Of a DNA stretch of 62,877 bases, positions 37,543 through 46,419 are shown in pieces (positions within the stretch are counted from its first letter, which is position 1; every line of letters begins with the position of its first letter). The notes beneath the pieces are model-generated. The model had not been told where the DNA came from and ran no database searches. It saw only the letters and a list, made by a program, of their open reading frames with translations. The position numbers and the translations under genes were made by a program. Origin of the DNA: CAZOZP01 sp964584325 (GTDB lineage: Bacteria > Bacteroidota > Ignavibacteria > Ignavibacteriales > Melioribacteraceae); contig CAZOZP010000010.1 in NCBI GenBank assembly GCA_964584325.1, forward strand, positions 1-62,877. Reading direction: 5' to 3'.

Positions 37543-38181
37543 TTATAAAAAAGGATTATTCTTCTTTTCCCAACCAATAGTACTCGATTCCCCATGCCCC
37601 GGATAAACTGTGACCTCTTCCGGAAGGCTGAATAGTTTAGAATGAATTGATTTCTTTAAATCAGAATAATTGCCTTGCCATAGATCAGTTCGGCCTATCC
37701 CTTCATTAAACAAAACATCTCCTGTAAAGCAAACTGAGGCATCCTTTATATAAAAACAAAATTCTCCGGGAGAGTGTCCTGGAGTAAAAATAGGAGTGAT
37801 AGTAATATTTCCAACCAGAATTTCCCTATCTTCACTTAAAAATGTATCCGGCTGAGGCGATCCATTAAAAGTTATACCAAATCTTGAAGCTTCCCCAATC
37901 ATAAGGTCAAGAAGAAAAACATCTTTTTCACCGCAGGAAAACTCGGTATCATATTTTTCTTTTACAAATGCATTTCCCAAAATATGATCTATATGACAGT
38001 GGGTATTTAACAGAATAACCGGCAGAAGTTCGTTTTCTTTTATGAATTTACTGAATTGTTCTTTTTCTTTAGGTGTTTCCATTCCGGGATCAATAACTGC
38101 CGCATATTTTGACTGCTCATCCCAAACCACATAAGTATTCATTCGAAACGGATTAAATACGAACTTTTTTATTCCTGCCAT
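37543..38181 (-). CDS. Metallo-beta-lactamase-fold hydrolase (glyoxalase II-like)
   Basis: A 212-residue cytosolic MBL-fold hydrolase. The metal motif THCHIDH (around residues 59-65) is followed by 'GHSPGEFCFY' and 'TGDVLF' and a late 'VYPGHGESSTIG', the set typical of hydroxyacylglutathione-hydrolase-like enzymes. Lack of the longer C-terminal domain of true GloB makes the substrate uncertain. One base separates it from aroC, so they share a transcript. Confidence 0.9.
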   Translation of the reverse strand: MAGIKKFVFNPFRMNTYVVWDEQSKYAAVIDPGMETPKEKEQFSKFIKENELLPVILLNTHCHIDHILGNAFVKEKYDTEFSCGEKDVFLLDLMIGEASRFGITFNGSPQPDTFLSEDREILVGNITITPIFTPGHSPGEFCFYIKDASVCFTGDVLFNEGIGRTDLWQGNYSDLKKSIHSKLFSLPEEVTVYPGHGESSTIGWEKKNNPFL

Positions 38182-38182
38182 T

Positions 38183-39394
38183 CTATTTCCTGAAATTATC
38201 TGCTAATCTTAATGCGTTTTTCCCTTTCCAGGTTTCGTAATTATCTTTAGTTTCTTCAAGAGAGTCCCCTCCGAACTTTTTCAAAAAGAACCGGGCAATA
38301 GACCAGGCAAGCATTCCTTCAGCAATAACTGCACAGGCCGGAACGGCAACAAAATCGCTTCTCTCCCTTCTGGCTTCAATTTCCTGCATAGTAGAAAGAT
38401 CAACAGTCCCAATGGGCGACATAAGTGTGGCAATCGGTTTCATTGCCGCTCTCACAATAATCGGAAGTCCGGTTGTAATTCCTCCTTCAATACCCCCTGC
38501 TCTGTTGCTTTTTCTTGTTAGTTTTCCCTCAGCAATAGTAATTTCATCGTGAGATTCGGAACCAAAGCAATCTGACGAATTAAATCCGGTACCTATTTCA
38601 ACTGCCTTCACGGCATTTATTGACATTATTGTCTGCGCAATATCCGCATTAATTTTCGTATCATATTGTATAAAACTGCCCAAACCGGCAGGAATACCTG
38701 TTGCCACGGTAAAGAATGTGCCCCCGAGGGTATCTCCGTTCTTCTTGGCAATCTTGATTTTTTCAATTATTTCTTCTTCCTGGCTGGTTTCCAAAACTCT
38801 AACCTGGCTTTTATCTGCAGTTTGAGCTAATTCCCAGGCATTAAATGATTCACCTGCTTCATTTGAAAAAAGTTTTGATGAAAAAGGTTCAACCGGATAG
38901 ATACCGCCAATACTCTCAACATAACTACCCACAAATATCCCGAACTCTTCAAGAAATTTCCTGGCTATTGCACAAGCAGCAACTCGTGCCGCAGTTTCTC
39001 TCGCACTGGATCTGTCTATCGAATTCCGAATGTCGTTCAAGTTATATTTCGATGCACCTGTAAGGTCGGCGTGCCCAGGTCGGGGAATAGTAATTTTTTC
39101 AATATCTGCTGATGTTTCCTCAGCCGACATTATTTCTGTCCAATTCTCCCAGTCTTTGTTTTTAATAAACAGAGCGATTGGCGACCCCATAGTTTTTGCG
39201 AATCTTATACCTGAGAGAATTTCTGCGGTATCGGTTTCAATTTTCATCCTCATACCTCTGCCATAGCCCATCTGCCTGCGCGCAAGATGCATATTTATAT
39301 ACTCCCCGGAAACAGGAATGTTGGAAGGAAATCCTTCAATTACAGCCGTAAGGCCTTTGCCGTGGGACTCTCCAGCGGTAAGAAATCTGATCAT
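38183..39394 (-). CDS. aroC: Chorismate synthase
   Basis: Last step of the shikimate pathway: EPSP to chorismate with reduced FMN. 'TAGESHGKGL' near residue 6, 'RRQMGYGRGMRMKIE' near 37 and 'RPGHADLTGA' near 105 are diagnostic, as is 'RSSARETAARVA' near 133. 403 residues, slightly longer than many bacterial forms, with a C-terminal tail. No other aro gene lies in the window. Operon with the MBL-fold hydrolase. Confidence 0.97.
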   Translation of the reverse strand: MIRFLTAGESHGKGLTAVIEGFPSNIPVSGEYINMHLARRQMGYGRGMRMKIETDTAEILSGIRFAKTMGSPIALFIKNKDWENWTEIMSAEETSADIEKITIPRPGHADLTGASKYNLNDIRNSIDRSSARETAARVAACAIARKFLEEFGIFVGSYVESIGGIYPVEPFSSKLFSNEAGESFNAWELAQTADKSQVRVLETSQEEEIIEKIKIAKKNGDTLGGTFFTVATGIPAGLGSFIQYDTKINADIAQTIMSINAVKAVEIGTGFNSSDCFGSESHDEITIAEGKLTRKSNRAGGIEGGITTGLPIIVRAAMKPIATLMSPIGTVDLSTMQEIEARRERSDFVAVPACAVIAEGMLAWSIARFFLKKFGGDSLEETKDNYETWKGKNALRLADNFRK

Positions 39395-39461
39395 TTTGAC
39401 CTACATTATTAAAAACTAAACCCAAATATAAAAAAGAGGAGATTTAATTGAAAAGAAATGG

Positions 39462-39508
39462 AAAAAAAACAGGCTGCTGGTCATGAATTAGTATATACCG
39501 GCAGCCTG
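39462..39508 (-). terminator. Terminator after cheW
   Basis: On the minus strand, CAGGCTGCCGG-like left arm and CCAGCAGCCTG right arm (39508-39498 with 39480-39470) are followed by eight U. It lies 19 bases beyond the cheW stop, on an 18-base loop. Confidence 0.75.
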
Positions 39509-39526
39509 CATTATCTCAGGGGGAAT

Positions 39527-40003
39527 TTATGCTTTGATAAGTTCAAGCTCTTGTGTTTTAAGTACTTTATCCAAATCAATAAGGATAATCAGTCTGTCTT
39601 CCAGCTTAGCAACTGCTGTAATGTACTCGGCATCAATACCGGAAACAAGCTGCGGAGGCGGTTCTGTAATGCTTCTGGGTATTCTGATTACTTCGCTTAC
39701 TTCGTCAACAATAAATCCAAGTGTTTTTCCTGAGAGTTCAACAACTATTATCCTGGTTTTACTGTCTTGCTCTTTTTTTGCAAGTTTCAGCCTTGTACGC
39801 AAATCTATAACCGGAATTATCCTTCCCCTCAGGTTTACAACTCCTTCCACAAAATACGGAGCATTTGGAATTTTCGTAATTGCAATCATTTTGTTTATTT
39901 CCTGCACCTGAAGTATATCAACGGCAAATTCTTCATCACCAACCTTAAAGCCTACAAGCTGAAGTATGTCATTGCTTGTGTTCTGGGATTTTACTTCACT
40001 CAT
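39527..40003 (-). CDS. CheW-like coupling protein
   Basis: A 158-residue CheW-fold adaptor that normally links chemoreceptors to the kinase CheA. 'FKVGDEEFAVDILQVQEIN', 'ITKIPNAPYFVEGVVNLRG' and 'IIPVIDLRTRL' are the standard CheW signature. It lies 65 bp downstream of the REC-HDOD gene on the same strand, in a locus with no cheA or chemoreceptor gene. It may serve a CheA encoded elsewhere or scaffold the neighbouring CheW fusion (inference). Confidence 0.93.
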   Translation of the reverse strand: MSEVKSQNTSNDILQLVGFKVGDEEFAVDILQVQEINKMIAITKIPNAPYFVEGVVNLRGRIIPVIDLRTRLKLAKKEQDSKTRIIVVELSGKTLGFIVDEVSEVIRIPRSITEPPPQLVSGIDAEYITAVAKLEDRLIILIDLDKVLKTQELELIKA

Positions 40004-40068
40004 TTTACGCTCACCTGTTTTTTTTTATACATTTTATTTTCGAATATTATTTTGAATTTTGAAGTATC

Positions 40069-41241
40069 TCACGAAATTTCTTCAATATACTTCAGCCATT
40101 CTTTGGGTATTCCGCTCATTCTCATTTCTTTGAGTTTAATGAGGTCAAAGTTTTCGATATTACCAAGAATATTGGCAATATAAACTGCGTTTGCAACATT
40201 AAAGTAATCGAACTGCAGATTTTCATTCTTTTTATGAGAATAAACAGCTTCAATAATACTTTCAGGTAACCCCCATAAGGCCAGGAAGTATGCTCCTACT
40301 TCGGCATGCGAAACTCCGAATAATTCATATTCTGCCAATGAATATCTTATATTCTTTTCATCCATAAGCCGGAATACTTCTTCAGGATATTCAGGAAGGC
40401 TAAGCAAAGCAACCTTCCCTATGTCATGAAGAAGTCCGGAAATATAAGCTTCTTCCATCATCTGCACATCTGATACTGTTTTATAGATTATCTCTTCAGC
40501 AAACCGTCCTACTTTATTACTGTGCATCCACATTGCTTCAAAGTAAAGTTCAACATCCCTCGATACTGCAAAATTGGAATATAGCTTATGGTAAAGCACA
40601 AGAGATTTCAAAACATTCCTACCTAAAAAATTGACTGCCTGCAGAGGGTCCGTTATTCGTTTTGACAAGCCAAAGAATGAAGAATTTACAATCTGAAGAA
40701 TTTTTGATGTAAAGGATAAATCATGCGATACAATTTGTCCTATTCTATGCATGGAAACATCCGGATGTGCAAGTTCCGATTCCAACTCAATATAAATTGA
40801 CGGAAGAGTGGGAAGTTCGGTTATACCGTTAACCAGACTAATTAAACTCTCATTTTGAGTATATTTCTGAAGAACCAGTTTTCTGCTCAATGCCTTTTTT
40901 AGACTTTCGATGGTAAAAGGCTTTTTAAGAAACTGATGTGCCATCTGTACAGCGTCTTGATACATCATCAAATCAGACTTTTCAGAGAAAATCACTCTTA
41001 TTACTTTGGGATAATTCTGTCTTACAAAATCAAGAAGTCTTACACCGTCTATTTCAGGCATTCTTAAGTCAGTGAATATCATCTCAATTTCTTTGTCAAC
41101 AAGCATTCTTATTGCTTCTGAAGCCGTTTTACAAAAGAAAAATTCATATTCAGGTCCAAGGTCAAATAATAGACTGGACAGGCTGTTGATGACATTTGAT
41201 TCGTCATCTACAAATAAGACTTTTACAGTTTGGTTATCCAT
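40069..41241 (-). CDS. Response regulator with HDOD output domain
   Basis: A 390-residue cytosolic protein. An N-terminal receiver (about 5-122) has acidic pocket 'VDDES', the phosphoacceptor D58 in 'TDLRMPE' and KKPF near 108. A C-terminal HDOD domain (about 135-335) contains 'LLHDIGKVALLSLPE'. HDOD proteins act in signalling and often accompany two-component and chemotaxis genes. The receiver has 'IFSEKSD' where an LTG/LSG stretch is usual. Divergent from the REC-SBP-CheW gene (159 bp between starts) and followed by cheW. Confidence 0.92.
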   Translation of the reverse strand: MDNQTVKVLFVDDESNVINSLSSLLFDLGPEYEFFFCKTASEAIRMLVDKEIEMIFTDLRMPEIDGVRLLDFVRQNYPKVIRVIFSEKSDLMMYQDAVQMAHQFLKKPFTIESLKKALSRKLVLQKYTQNESLISLVNGITELPTLPSIYIELESELAHPDVSMHRIGQIVSHDLSFTSKILQIVNSSFFGLSKRITDPLQAVNFLGRNVLKSLVLYHKLYSNFAVSRDVELYFEAMWMHSNKVGRFAEEIIYKTVSDVQMMEEAYISGLLHDIGKVALLSLPEYPEEVFRLMDEKNIRYSLAEYELFGVSHAEVGAYFLALWGLPESIIEAVYSHKKNENLQFDYFNVANAVYIANILGNIENFDLIKLKEMRMSGIPKEWLKYIEEIS

Positions 41242-41400
41242 AACGGGCTAATTTTGTTTATCCAATTATCGAATTATTTCATTATAAGTTAACTGTGAAA
41301 TAATTTTGTCATTTTTTCATCACAATTCCGTTTTAGTATAAATTTCTTTTCGTTACAAACGATAATAGCAATTGATTATTTTTTCTATTTTAAGGTTTCT

Positions 41401-43347
41401 ATGCCAATAAATCCGGAAATAAAAATTCTGCTTGTGGAAGATGCCCCTGTTATGAGGCAGATGGAAAAGAAAGTACTGAATTCTCTCGGATTATCCAATA
41501 TAATTGAGGCTTCTGACGGAAACGATGCCGTTAAACTGCTAACCGGTGATAATTCAATCGGGCTTGTGATTTCTGACTGGAATATGCCGAATATGGACGG
41601 ATTCGAGTTGCTTGAGTGGATTAGAAAAAATCACTCAAACAAAAAGATTCCTTTTCTTATGGCAACCGGACGCGGAGAGAAAAAGGAAGTATCAAAGGCA
41701 GAAGAAGCAGGTGTAAGCAGTTTTATTTCAAAGCCCTTTAATGCTCAGGAATTATCGGTTAAAATTGAAGAAGCACTTGGTCTCAAAGAAATTATCCGCA
41801 CAGAAGATAAACCCAGACCGGCAATTGAAACAACGATTGACGGTAAAGTAAAACTGAAAATGGCTCATATCCAGATAACTGACCACCTGGTACTTGGTGT
41901 TTTGAAATACCTTATTGACACTAATGAATTTAAACCAAAACATTTTGAACTGCAGACTGTATGTATGTCCAGCTGGAATCCGGTAGCCGAAGCGCTTGAA
42001 TCAGGTTCAGTACAAGGAGCCTGCGTACTTGCTCCGATTGCTATGGATTTATACAGTTACGGAGCACCGCTCAAACTTATTCTTAATGCTCACAAGAACG
42101 GAAGCATAGGCGTTAAAAATAAAAAGGGAATAGAAAATCCGGATAGTCTGAAAGAATTCTTTAAAGGAAAATCTTTCTATATACCTCATACACTTTCGAT
42201 TCATAATATGCTTGCACATATGTTTTTCAAAGGCATCGGACTTAATCCGGGATATGCCGGTCAAAAAGGTGTAGATGTTGAATTCGAAGTTGTACCTCCG
42301 GTAAAGATGCCTGAATTTATTGCTGAAAATCAGGACAGCAGCGGATATCTTGTTGCTGAGCCTTTAGGAACCAAAGCAATTGCCGCCGGTAATGCTGAAC
42401 TGCAGTTCCTTTCAAGCGAACTTTGGGAAGATCATCCTTGTTGTGTTGTTACTGTTCAGGAAGAGCTTATAGAAAAATTTCCGGATGCCGTTTATGAACT
42501 AACTGACTTACTGGTTAAAGCAGGAAAGTTTATTTCACAAAAACCTGCCATGGCTGCAGAAATCGCTGTTGACTTTCTCGATCCGCAAAAATCGCTCGGA
42601 CTTAAAGTTCCGCTACTAAAGAATGTTCTTACTGAACCTAAAGGCATCCGAACTGATAATCTTTATCCAACCAAGGAAGATTTGGATAAAATTCAGAAGT
42701 ATATGCACAATGTAATGGGTGTAGGTAATTTGATTAATCTTGACAGTTTCGTTGATCTTAGATTTGCTGAAAGAGCCTGCGATGCAAAGGCTAAATCATC
42801 AAAATCGCATTTTATTGAAAATGTATCGGTTAAAGCCATTGAATTACTCGAAAAATCGCGTCACGATGATAAAGAATCAGTTTCTAAAGCCTTGCTTAAC
42901 CTTGAAGGTAAATATCTTTCTTTCGTGATGACAGAACAGGAATTCTGTATTGATATTCTTCGTATTGTGGAAATAATCCGGCTTGTTCCCATAACACGAG
43001 TACCGAATGCAGGAAAACATGTAAAAGGAGTTATAAATCTCAGAGGAAAAGTAATACCTGTTATTGACATAAGAGTCATTCTTAATTTGCCTCCTACAGA
43101 ATTTACCAGATCAACCCGCATTATTGTTCTTGAATTTGAGTTTGACGGTGTAAAGGAAAATATGGGAATTCTTGTTGAAGCAGTTAACCAGGTATCCGAT
43201 ATTTCAGCTAAGGATATAGAAGAACCTCCTTCATTCTTCAGCAGCTCTGCCATAGAATATATTACTGCAATCGCAAAAGCTGAAAACTCAAACAAGATTT
43301 TAATTGATATAAACAAATTGATAATGAAACCAAAAATTTCATTGTAG
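41401..43347 (+). CDS. Receiver / NrtA-type substrate-binding / CheW fusion protein
   Basis: A 648-residue three-part protein with no signal peptide or membrane helix, so cytosolic. Part one is a CheY-like receiver (5-128) with VEDAP and phosphoacceptor D59 in 'SDWNMPNMDG'. Part two, about 150-455, resembles the NMT1/NrtA/SsuA class of ABC-transporter binding proteins ('TDHLVLGVLKYLIDTNEF', 'ALESGSVQGACVLAPIAMD', 'PAMAAEIAVDFLD'). Part three, about 500-645, is CheW ('FVMTEQEFCIDILRIVEII', 'GVINLRGKVIPVIDIRVIL'). An intracellular binding domain placed between a receiver and a CheW suggests a soluble receptor feeding a CheA array. Its partners lie outside the window. Divergent from REC-HDOD, followed by HDOD. 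Confidence 0.85.
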   Translation: MPINPEIKILLVEDAPVMRQMEKKVLNSLGLSNIIEASDGNDAVKLLTGDNSIGLVISDWNMPNMDGFELLEWIRKNHSNKKIPFLMATGRGEKKEVSKAEEAGVSSFISKPFNAQELSVKIEEALGLKEIIRTEDKPRPAIETTIDGKVKLKMAHIQITDHLVLGVLKYLIDTNEFKPKHFELQTVCMSSWNPVAEALESGSVQGACVLAPIAMDLYSYGAPLKLILNAHKNGSIGVKNKKGIENPDSLKEFFKGKSFYIPHTLSIHNMLAHMFFKGIGLNPGYAGQKGVDVEFEVVPPVKMPEFIAENQDSSGYLVAEPLGTKAIAAGNAELQFLSSELWEDHPCCVVTVQEELIEKFPDAVYELTDLLVKAGKFISQKPAMAAEIAVDFLDPQKSLGLKVPLLKNVLTEPKGIRTDNLYPTKEDLDKIQKYMHNVMGVGNLINLDSFVDLRFAERACDAKAKSSKSHFIENVSVKAIELLEKSRHDDKESVSKALLNLEGKYLSFVMTEQEFCIDILRIVEIIRLVPITRVPNAGKHVKGVINLRGKVIPVIDIRVILNLPPTEFTRSTRIIVLEFEFDGVKENMGILVEAVNQVSDISAKDIEEPPSFFSSSAIEYITAIAKAENSNKILIDINKLIMKPKISL

Positions 43348-43528
43348 TCAGATAACATAATTCGGTTATGATGAATTTTTATTATAAATAAATATGAAGA
43401 ATTTTTTTTTATTTCCGATAATAGGGTAAATTTTTTAGTTTTATTAAATTGATTAGTGGAATTCTTAAAATAAATAATCTATTTTATAAGTAAAGTTTTT
43501 TAAACAAATCGGGGATTTTATTCTAATT

Positions 43529-44401
43529 ATGGAACAGAAAATATTACAAGAAAAACGGGACAGAACTAAACTGGTTTTAACTAATGTATATAATCTCCCT
43601 GCTATGTCTGCGATTATGAAAGAAGTTTCTGACCTTCTGGATAATCCCAATACAAATAGTGCAAAACTCGGCAAGATGATTGGAAGAGATCAGGCAATAG
43701 CAACCAAAATTCTGTCTATAGCAAATTCCCCTATGTACGGGTTAAGAAGAAAAGTTACAACAATAGATTTTGCAATCCTTGTACTTGGATTTCTGGAAAT
43801 AAAAAAAATCGTTCTTGCTCTTTCTCTTATGGAATCCTTTAAGAACAAAACTGACAAATATCTTGATCAGAAAGAATTCTGGATGCATTCGCTTATTACC
43901 GGAAATGCCGCAAAAAGAATTACAGAAGACCTTGGATACAGAATCGGCGGAGAAGCTTTTATTGCCGGCCTGCTTCACGATTTGGGCATACCGGTTATTC
44001 ACAAGTATTTTCATTCAAGTTTTATAGATATTACTAACAGTGTTAATGAAGGCGGAATGAAATTCCTTGAAGCTGAAGTAAACAGCCTCGGATATGATCA
44101 TCAGGAGATAGGAACATTCCTTGCTGAAAAATGGAACCTGCCAATCGGGTTGTGCGATACTGTACAATATCACCATACTCCTTCAAAAACAGCAGATAAC
44201 CAGATTCTTGCATCTATTGTGCACCTTGCAGATTATATGACGCAAAGACTGAAAATTGGTGCATTCTATTGGGATAAAGATATTGAACTTGATAAATCAA
44301 TTATTGATACACTGAAATTCAGCTCAGAAGAAGAACTTGAAAAATTCATTCTCAAATATGAAGACCTTTTCAGAAAAGAGTCTGAATCTCTTAAAATTTA
44401 A
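43529..44401 (+). CDS. HDOD-domain protein
   Basis: A 290-residue cytosolic protein with an HDOD domain (about 18-215): 'GRDQAIATKILSIANSPMYG', 'GLLHDLGIPVIHKYF' and 'WNLPIGLCDTVQYHH'. There is no receiver domain. It lies 181 bp after the REC-SBP-CheW gene on the same strand and is probably part of the same signalling locus. It ends in a GC-rich terminator. HDOD proteins lack known enzyme activity in most cases; the role here is inferred as signal output. Confidence 0.88.
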   Translation: MEQKILQEKRDRTKLVLTNVYNLPAMSAIMKEVSDLLDNPNTNSAKLGKMIGRDQAIATKILSIANSPMYGLRRKVTTIDFAILVLGFLEIKKIVLALSLMESFKNKTDKYLDQKEFWMHSLITGNAAKRITEDLGYRIGGEAFIAGLLHDLGIPVIHKYFHSSFIDITNSVNEGGMKFLEAEVNSLGYDHQEIGTFLAEKWNLPIGLCDTVQYHHTPSKTADNQILASIVHLADYMTQRLKIGAFYWDKDIELDKSIIDTLKFSSEEELEKFILKYEDLFRKESESLKI

Positions 44402-44407
44402 CCTAAC

Positions 44408-44437
44408 CGGGCGGTATTCAATGCCGCCCGAATTTTT
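44408..44437 (+). terminator. Terminator containing the convergent gene's stop codon
   Basis: CGGGCGG (44408-44414) pairs with CCGCCCG (44424-44430), followed by AATTTTTT on the plus strand. It ends transcription of the HDOD gene. The TGA of the minus-strand kinase-like gene (44418-44420) lies in the loop, so its last codons form the stem. Confidence 0.85.
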
Positions 44438-45086
44438 TCATCCAATTACCTACTAATTCTTCAAACCCTTCTTTATGCGGAATACCTGAATCAGACTGAT
44501 TAATCGCTTCGTGATCTCCGTTTTCAAGAAACTTCTTCATTCCCTGCGGATTAGCATAATAATAAATTCCCCAATTTTCAAAACTCCATTCGTCTGTGTA
44601 AGGGTTAAACTCATAATCAATATAATAAATATCTTCTCCCTCCAATACAAAGTTTGTAGGGAAATAATCAATATTTATGCATTCTTTCTTTAGAACTTTG
44701 CTTATCCGGAATAGCTCAGACAAATGCTGTTCTTCAATACTGCCCTCTGCAATAACCTGGGCTAAGTTTCTTCCGTGGATATATTCCTTTATGATATACT
44801 CTTCTGATTCATCATAATGGTAAAGTTTTGGAAGATTGATTCCGGTCTTACTTAATCTGATATAGGACTCTAGCTCTTGCCCCATCTTATCTTTGAAATT
44901 ATAATAAAAGCAAGGTTCATGATGAATTTTCTTTAATACATATTGCCTTTCGGTGTTTTCAATCAAATAGGAATAACCGGATTTCCCCCTTCCTAATAGC
45001 CGTGTTACAAGGAATTTTTCATCCCTGAAAATAAAAGTTTCGCCTGTCATAATATTTTTTTCCTTCAAAACTAATAGCTTCATCAC
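44418..45086 (-). CDS. Small protein-kinase-fold protein
   Basis: A 222-residue cytosolic protein with kinase-fold landmarks: glycine loop G32-R-G34-K-S-G37, a likely ATP lysine K52 in 'YVLKKI', catalytic-loop-like D140-x4-N145 in 'IDYFPTNFV', and metal-binding D157 in 'YYIDYEF'. The usual HRD and DFG forms are absent, so it may be closer to lipid/Kdo or aminoglycoside-type phosphotransferases than to Hanks kinases. An alternative ATG at 45050 has an AAGGA ribosome-site-like sequence ahead. Convergent with the HDOD gene. Substrate unknown. Confidence 0.68.
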   Translation of the reverse strand: MMKLLVLKEKNIMTGETFIFRDEKFLVTRLLGRGKSGYSYLIENTERQYVLKKIHHEPCFYYNFKDKMGQELESYIRLSKTGINLPKLYHYDESEEYIIKEYIHGRNLAQVIAEGSIEEQHLSELFRISKVLKKECINIDYFPTNFVLEGEDIYYIDYEFNPYTDEWSFENWGIYYYANPQGMKKFLENGDHEAINQSDSGIPHKEGFEELVGNWMKKFGRH

Positions 45087-45190
45087 TCTTTTCCAAATTA
45101 TTTATTCATTTATTAATATGCTCTATTCAATATATATACATCTTTTTACATATTATCCCTCTATATCGATATATTTTTAAATATTTATTC

Positions 45191-45235
45191 TTGACAAATT
45201 GTATTTTCATTCATAGTTTAGGAATAATGAAAATA
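45191..45235 (+). promoter_or_regulatory. Candidate arg operon promoter with overlapping inverted repeat
   Basis: TTGACA (45191-45196) with a weaker TAGTTT 17 bases later (45214-45219) sits about 190 bases before argC. A perfect 10-bp inverted repeat (45202-45211 with 45226-45235) overlaps the promoter. Since argR is inside the operon, this repeat is a candidate ArgR operator, though it does not closely match the E. coli ARG box. Confidence 0.4.
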
Positions 45236-45386
45236 TTTCTTTTACATATCGTGCTCGGGTTTACCCCCAATTCATTATCCATAAGGCCATACCTGGTATC
45301 AGTTCGCCTTTTCCGTCCCCTTTTGGGGCATTAGAATAACAATACATAATACTCATTTATATTAATTATATTAAAAGGATTTTTAT
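45227..45386 (+). promoter_or_regulatory. Structured arg leader with possible 35-codon mini-ORF
   Basis: The gene-free stretch before argC. It holds AAGGC/GCCTT (45283-45287 with 45306-45310) enclosing a small ATACC/GGTAT palindrome, then CCCC-TTTT-GGGG (45317-45328). An open frame from ATG 45227 to TAG 45334 encodes 35 residues, with Arg at 20, 27 and 30 in the hairpin region. No U tract follows the hairpins. Leader-peptide control by arginine supply is one reading; chance is another, since a 35-codon frame is not rare in AT-rich DNA. Confidence 0.3.
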
Positions 45387-46403
45387 ATGATTTCGGTTGG
45401 AATTTTAGGCGGAACAGGTTATACAGGAAAATATCTTCTTTATTATTGCAGTATGCACCCAAAAATCGGTTCATACAAAGTTTACGGACACTCTACTGCC
45501 GGTAGTTCACTGTCTCAAATATTTCCTGAACTTATCGGAATTGTAGAAGATTCCATAATCTCATCGATTGATAATATTGATCTTTCTCACGACTTATATT
45601 TTCTTGCTCTTCCGCATGGTGAGGCTTTGAAATATCTTCCTATGCTGGCAGCACTAAATAAAAAAGTAATTGATCTCGGCGGAGATTTCCGATTGAAAGA
45701 TAGATCTGTTTATGAAAAATGGTACGGACTCGTTCATTCTGCTCCGGATTTACTTGACAAAAGCACATACGGTTTGTATGAATTTACAGATTATTCATCA
45801 TTAAACAGCGAGTTGATTGCCAATCCGGGTTGTTATCCCACTTCTGTTTTACTCGGACTAATTCCTTTGATGAGAAAATTCCACTCGGAAATTGTTTCTG
45901 TATCAGCAATATCCTACTCAGGTACATCAGGTGCAGGAAAAACACCGAAGGCAAACCTGATGTTTTCCGAGATGTTCGGCAACACTCAGGCTTACAATGT
46001 TAACAAACACAGACACCAGCCTGAGATCTATCAGGAGCTTAATCGAGCAGGATATAACGGACCTTTTTCATTTACACCCCATCTTCTTCCTGTAAGTGCA
46101 GGAATATATACAACAATTTCAGTGCATATGAAAGATGTAGTAAACCAGGAAGAAATTGACGGTTTATATGAAACAGCTTATTCATCAAGAAAATTTGTGA
46201 GGCTGAGGAAAACTGCTCCTGAATTGAAATGGGTAACAGGTACAAATTTTTGCGATATAAATGTAAATGTATCCGGGAAAGTAATTATTGTTACTTCCTG
46301 TATTGATAATCTAATAAAGGGCGCTGCCGGACAGGCAATGCAGAATTTGAACGGACTCTTCGGTTTTGATGAGTCTATGGGAATACTCCCGCTAAATAAT
46401 TAA
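45387..46403 (+). CDS. argC: N-acetyl-gamma-glutamyl-phosphate reductase
   Basis: Third step of arginine synthesis: reduces N-acetylglutamyl phosphate with NADPH. The dinucleotide motif 'GILGGTGYTGKYLLYY' is at the N-terminus, and the catalytic cysteine is in 'NPGCYPTSVLLGL'. 338 residues, normal. First gene of argC-argJ-argD-argR-argG-argH. The upstream enzyme ArgB that makes its substrate is not encoded in this cluster. Confidence 0.97.
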   Translation: MISVGILGGTGYTGKYLLYYCSMHPKIGSYKVYGHSTAGSSLSQIFPELIGIVEDSIISSIDNIDLSHDLYFLALPHGEALKYLPMLAALNKKVIDLGGDFRLKDRSVYEKWYGLVHSAPDLLDKSTYGLYEFTDYSSLNSELIANPGCYPTSVLLGLIPLMRKFHSEIVSVSAISYSGTSGAGKTPKANLMFSEMFGNTQAYNVNKHRHQPEIYQELNRAGYNGPFSFTPHLLPVSAGIYTTISVHMKDVVNQEEIDGLYETAYSSRKFVRLRKTAPELKWVTGTNFCDINVNVSGKVIIVTSCIDNLIKGAAGQAMQNLNGLFGFDESMGILPLNN

Positions 46404-46419
46404 TTTTGAGGATAATGCT

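Noticed and set aside
45241..45386. T-box or known riboswitch in the arg leader
   Set aside because: No T-box sequence, specifier loop or terminator/antiterminator pair was recognised.
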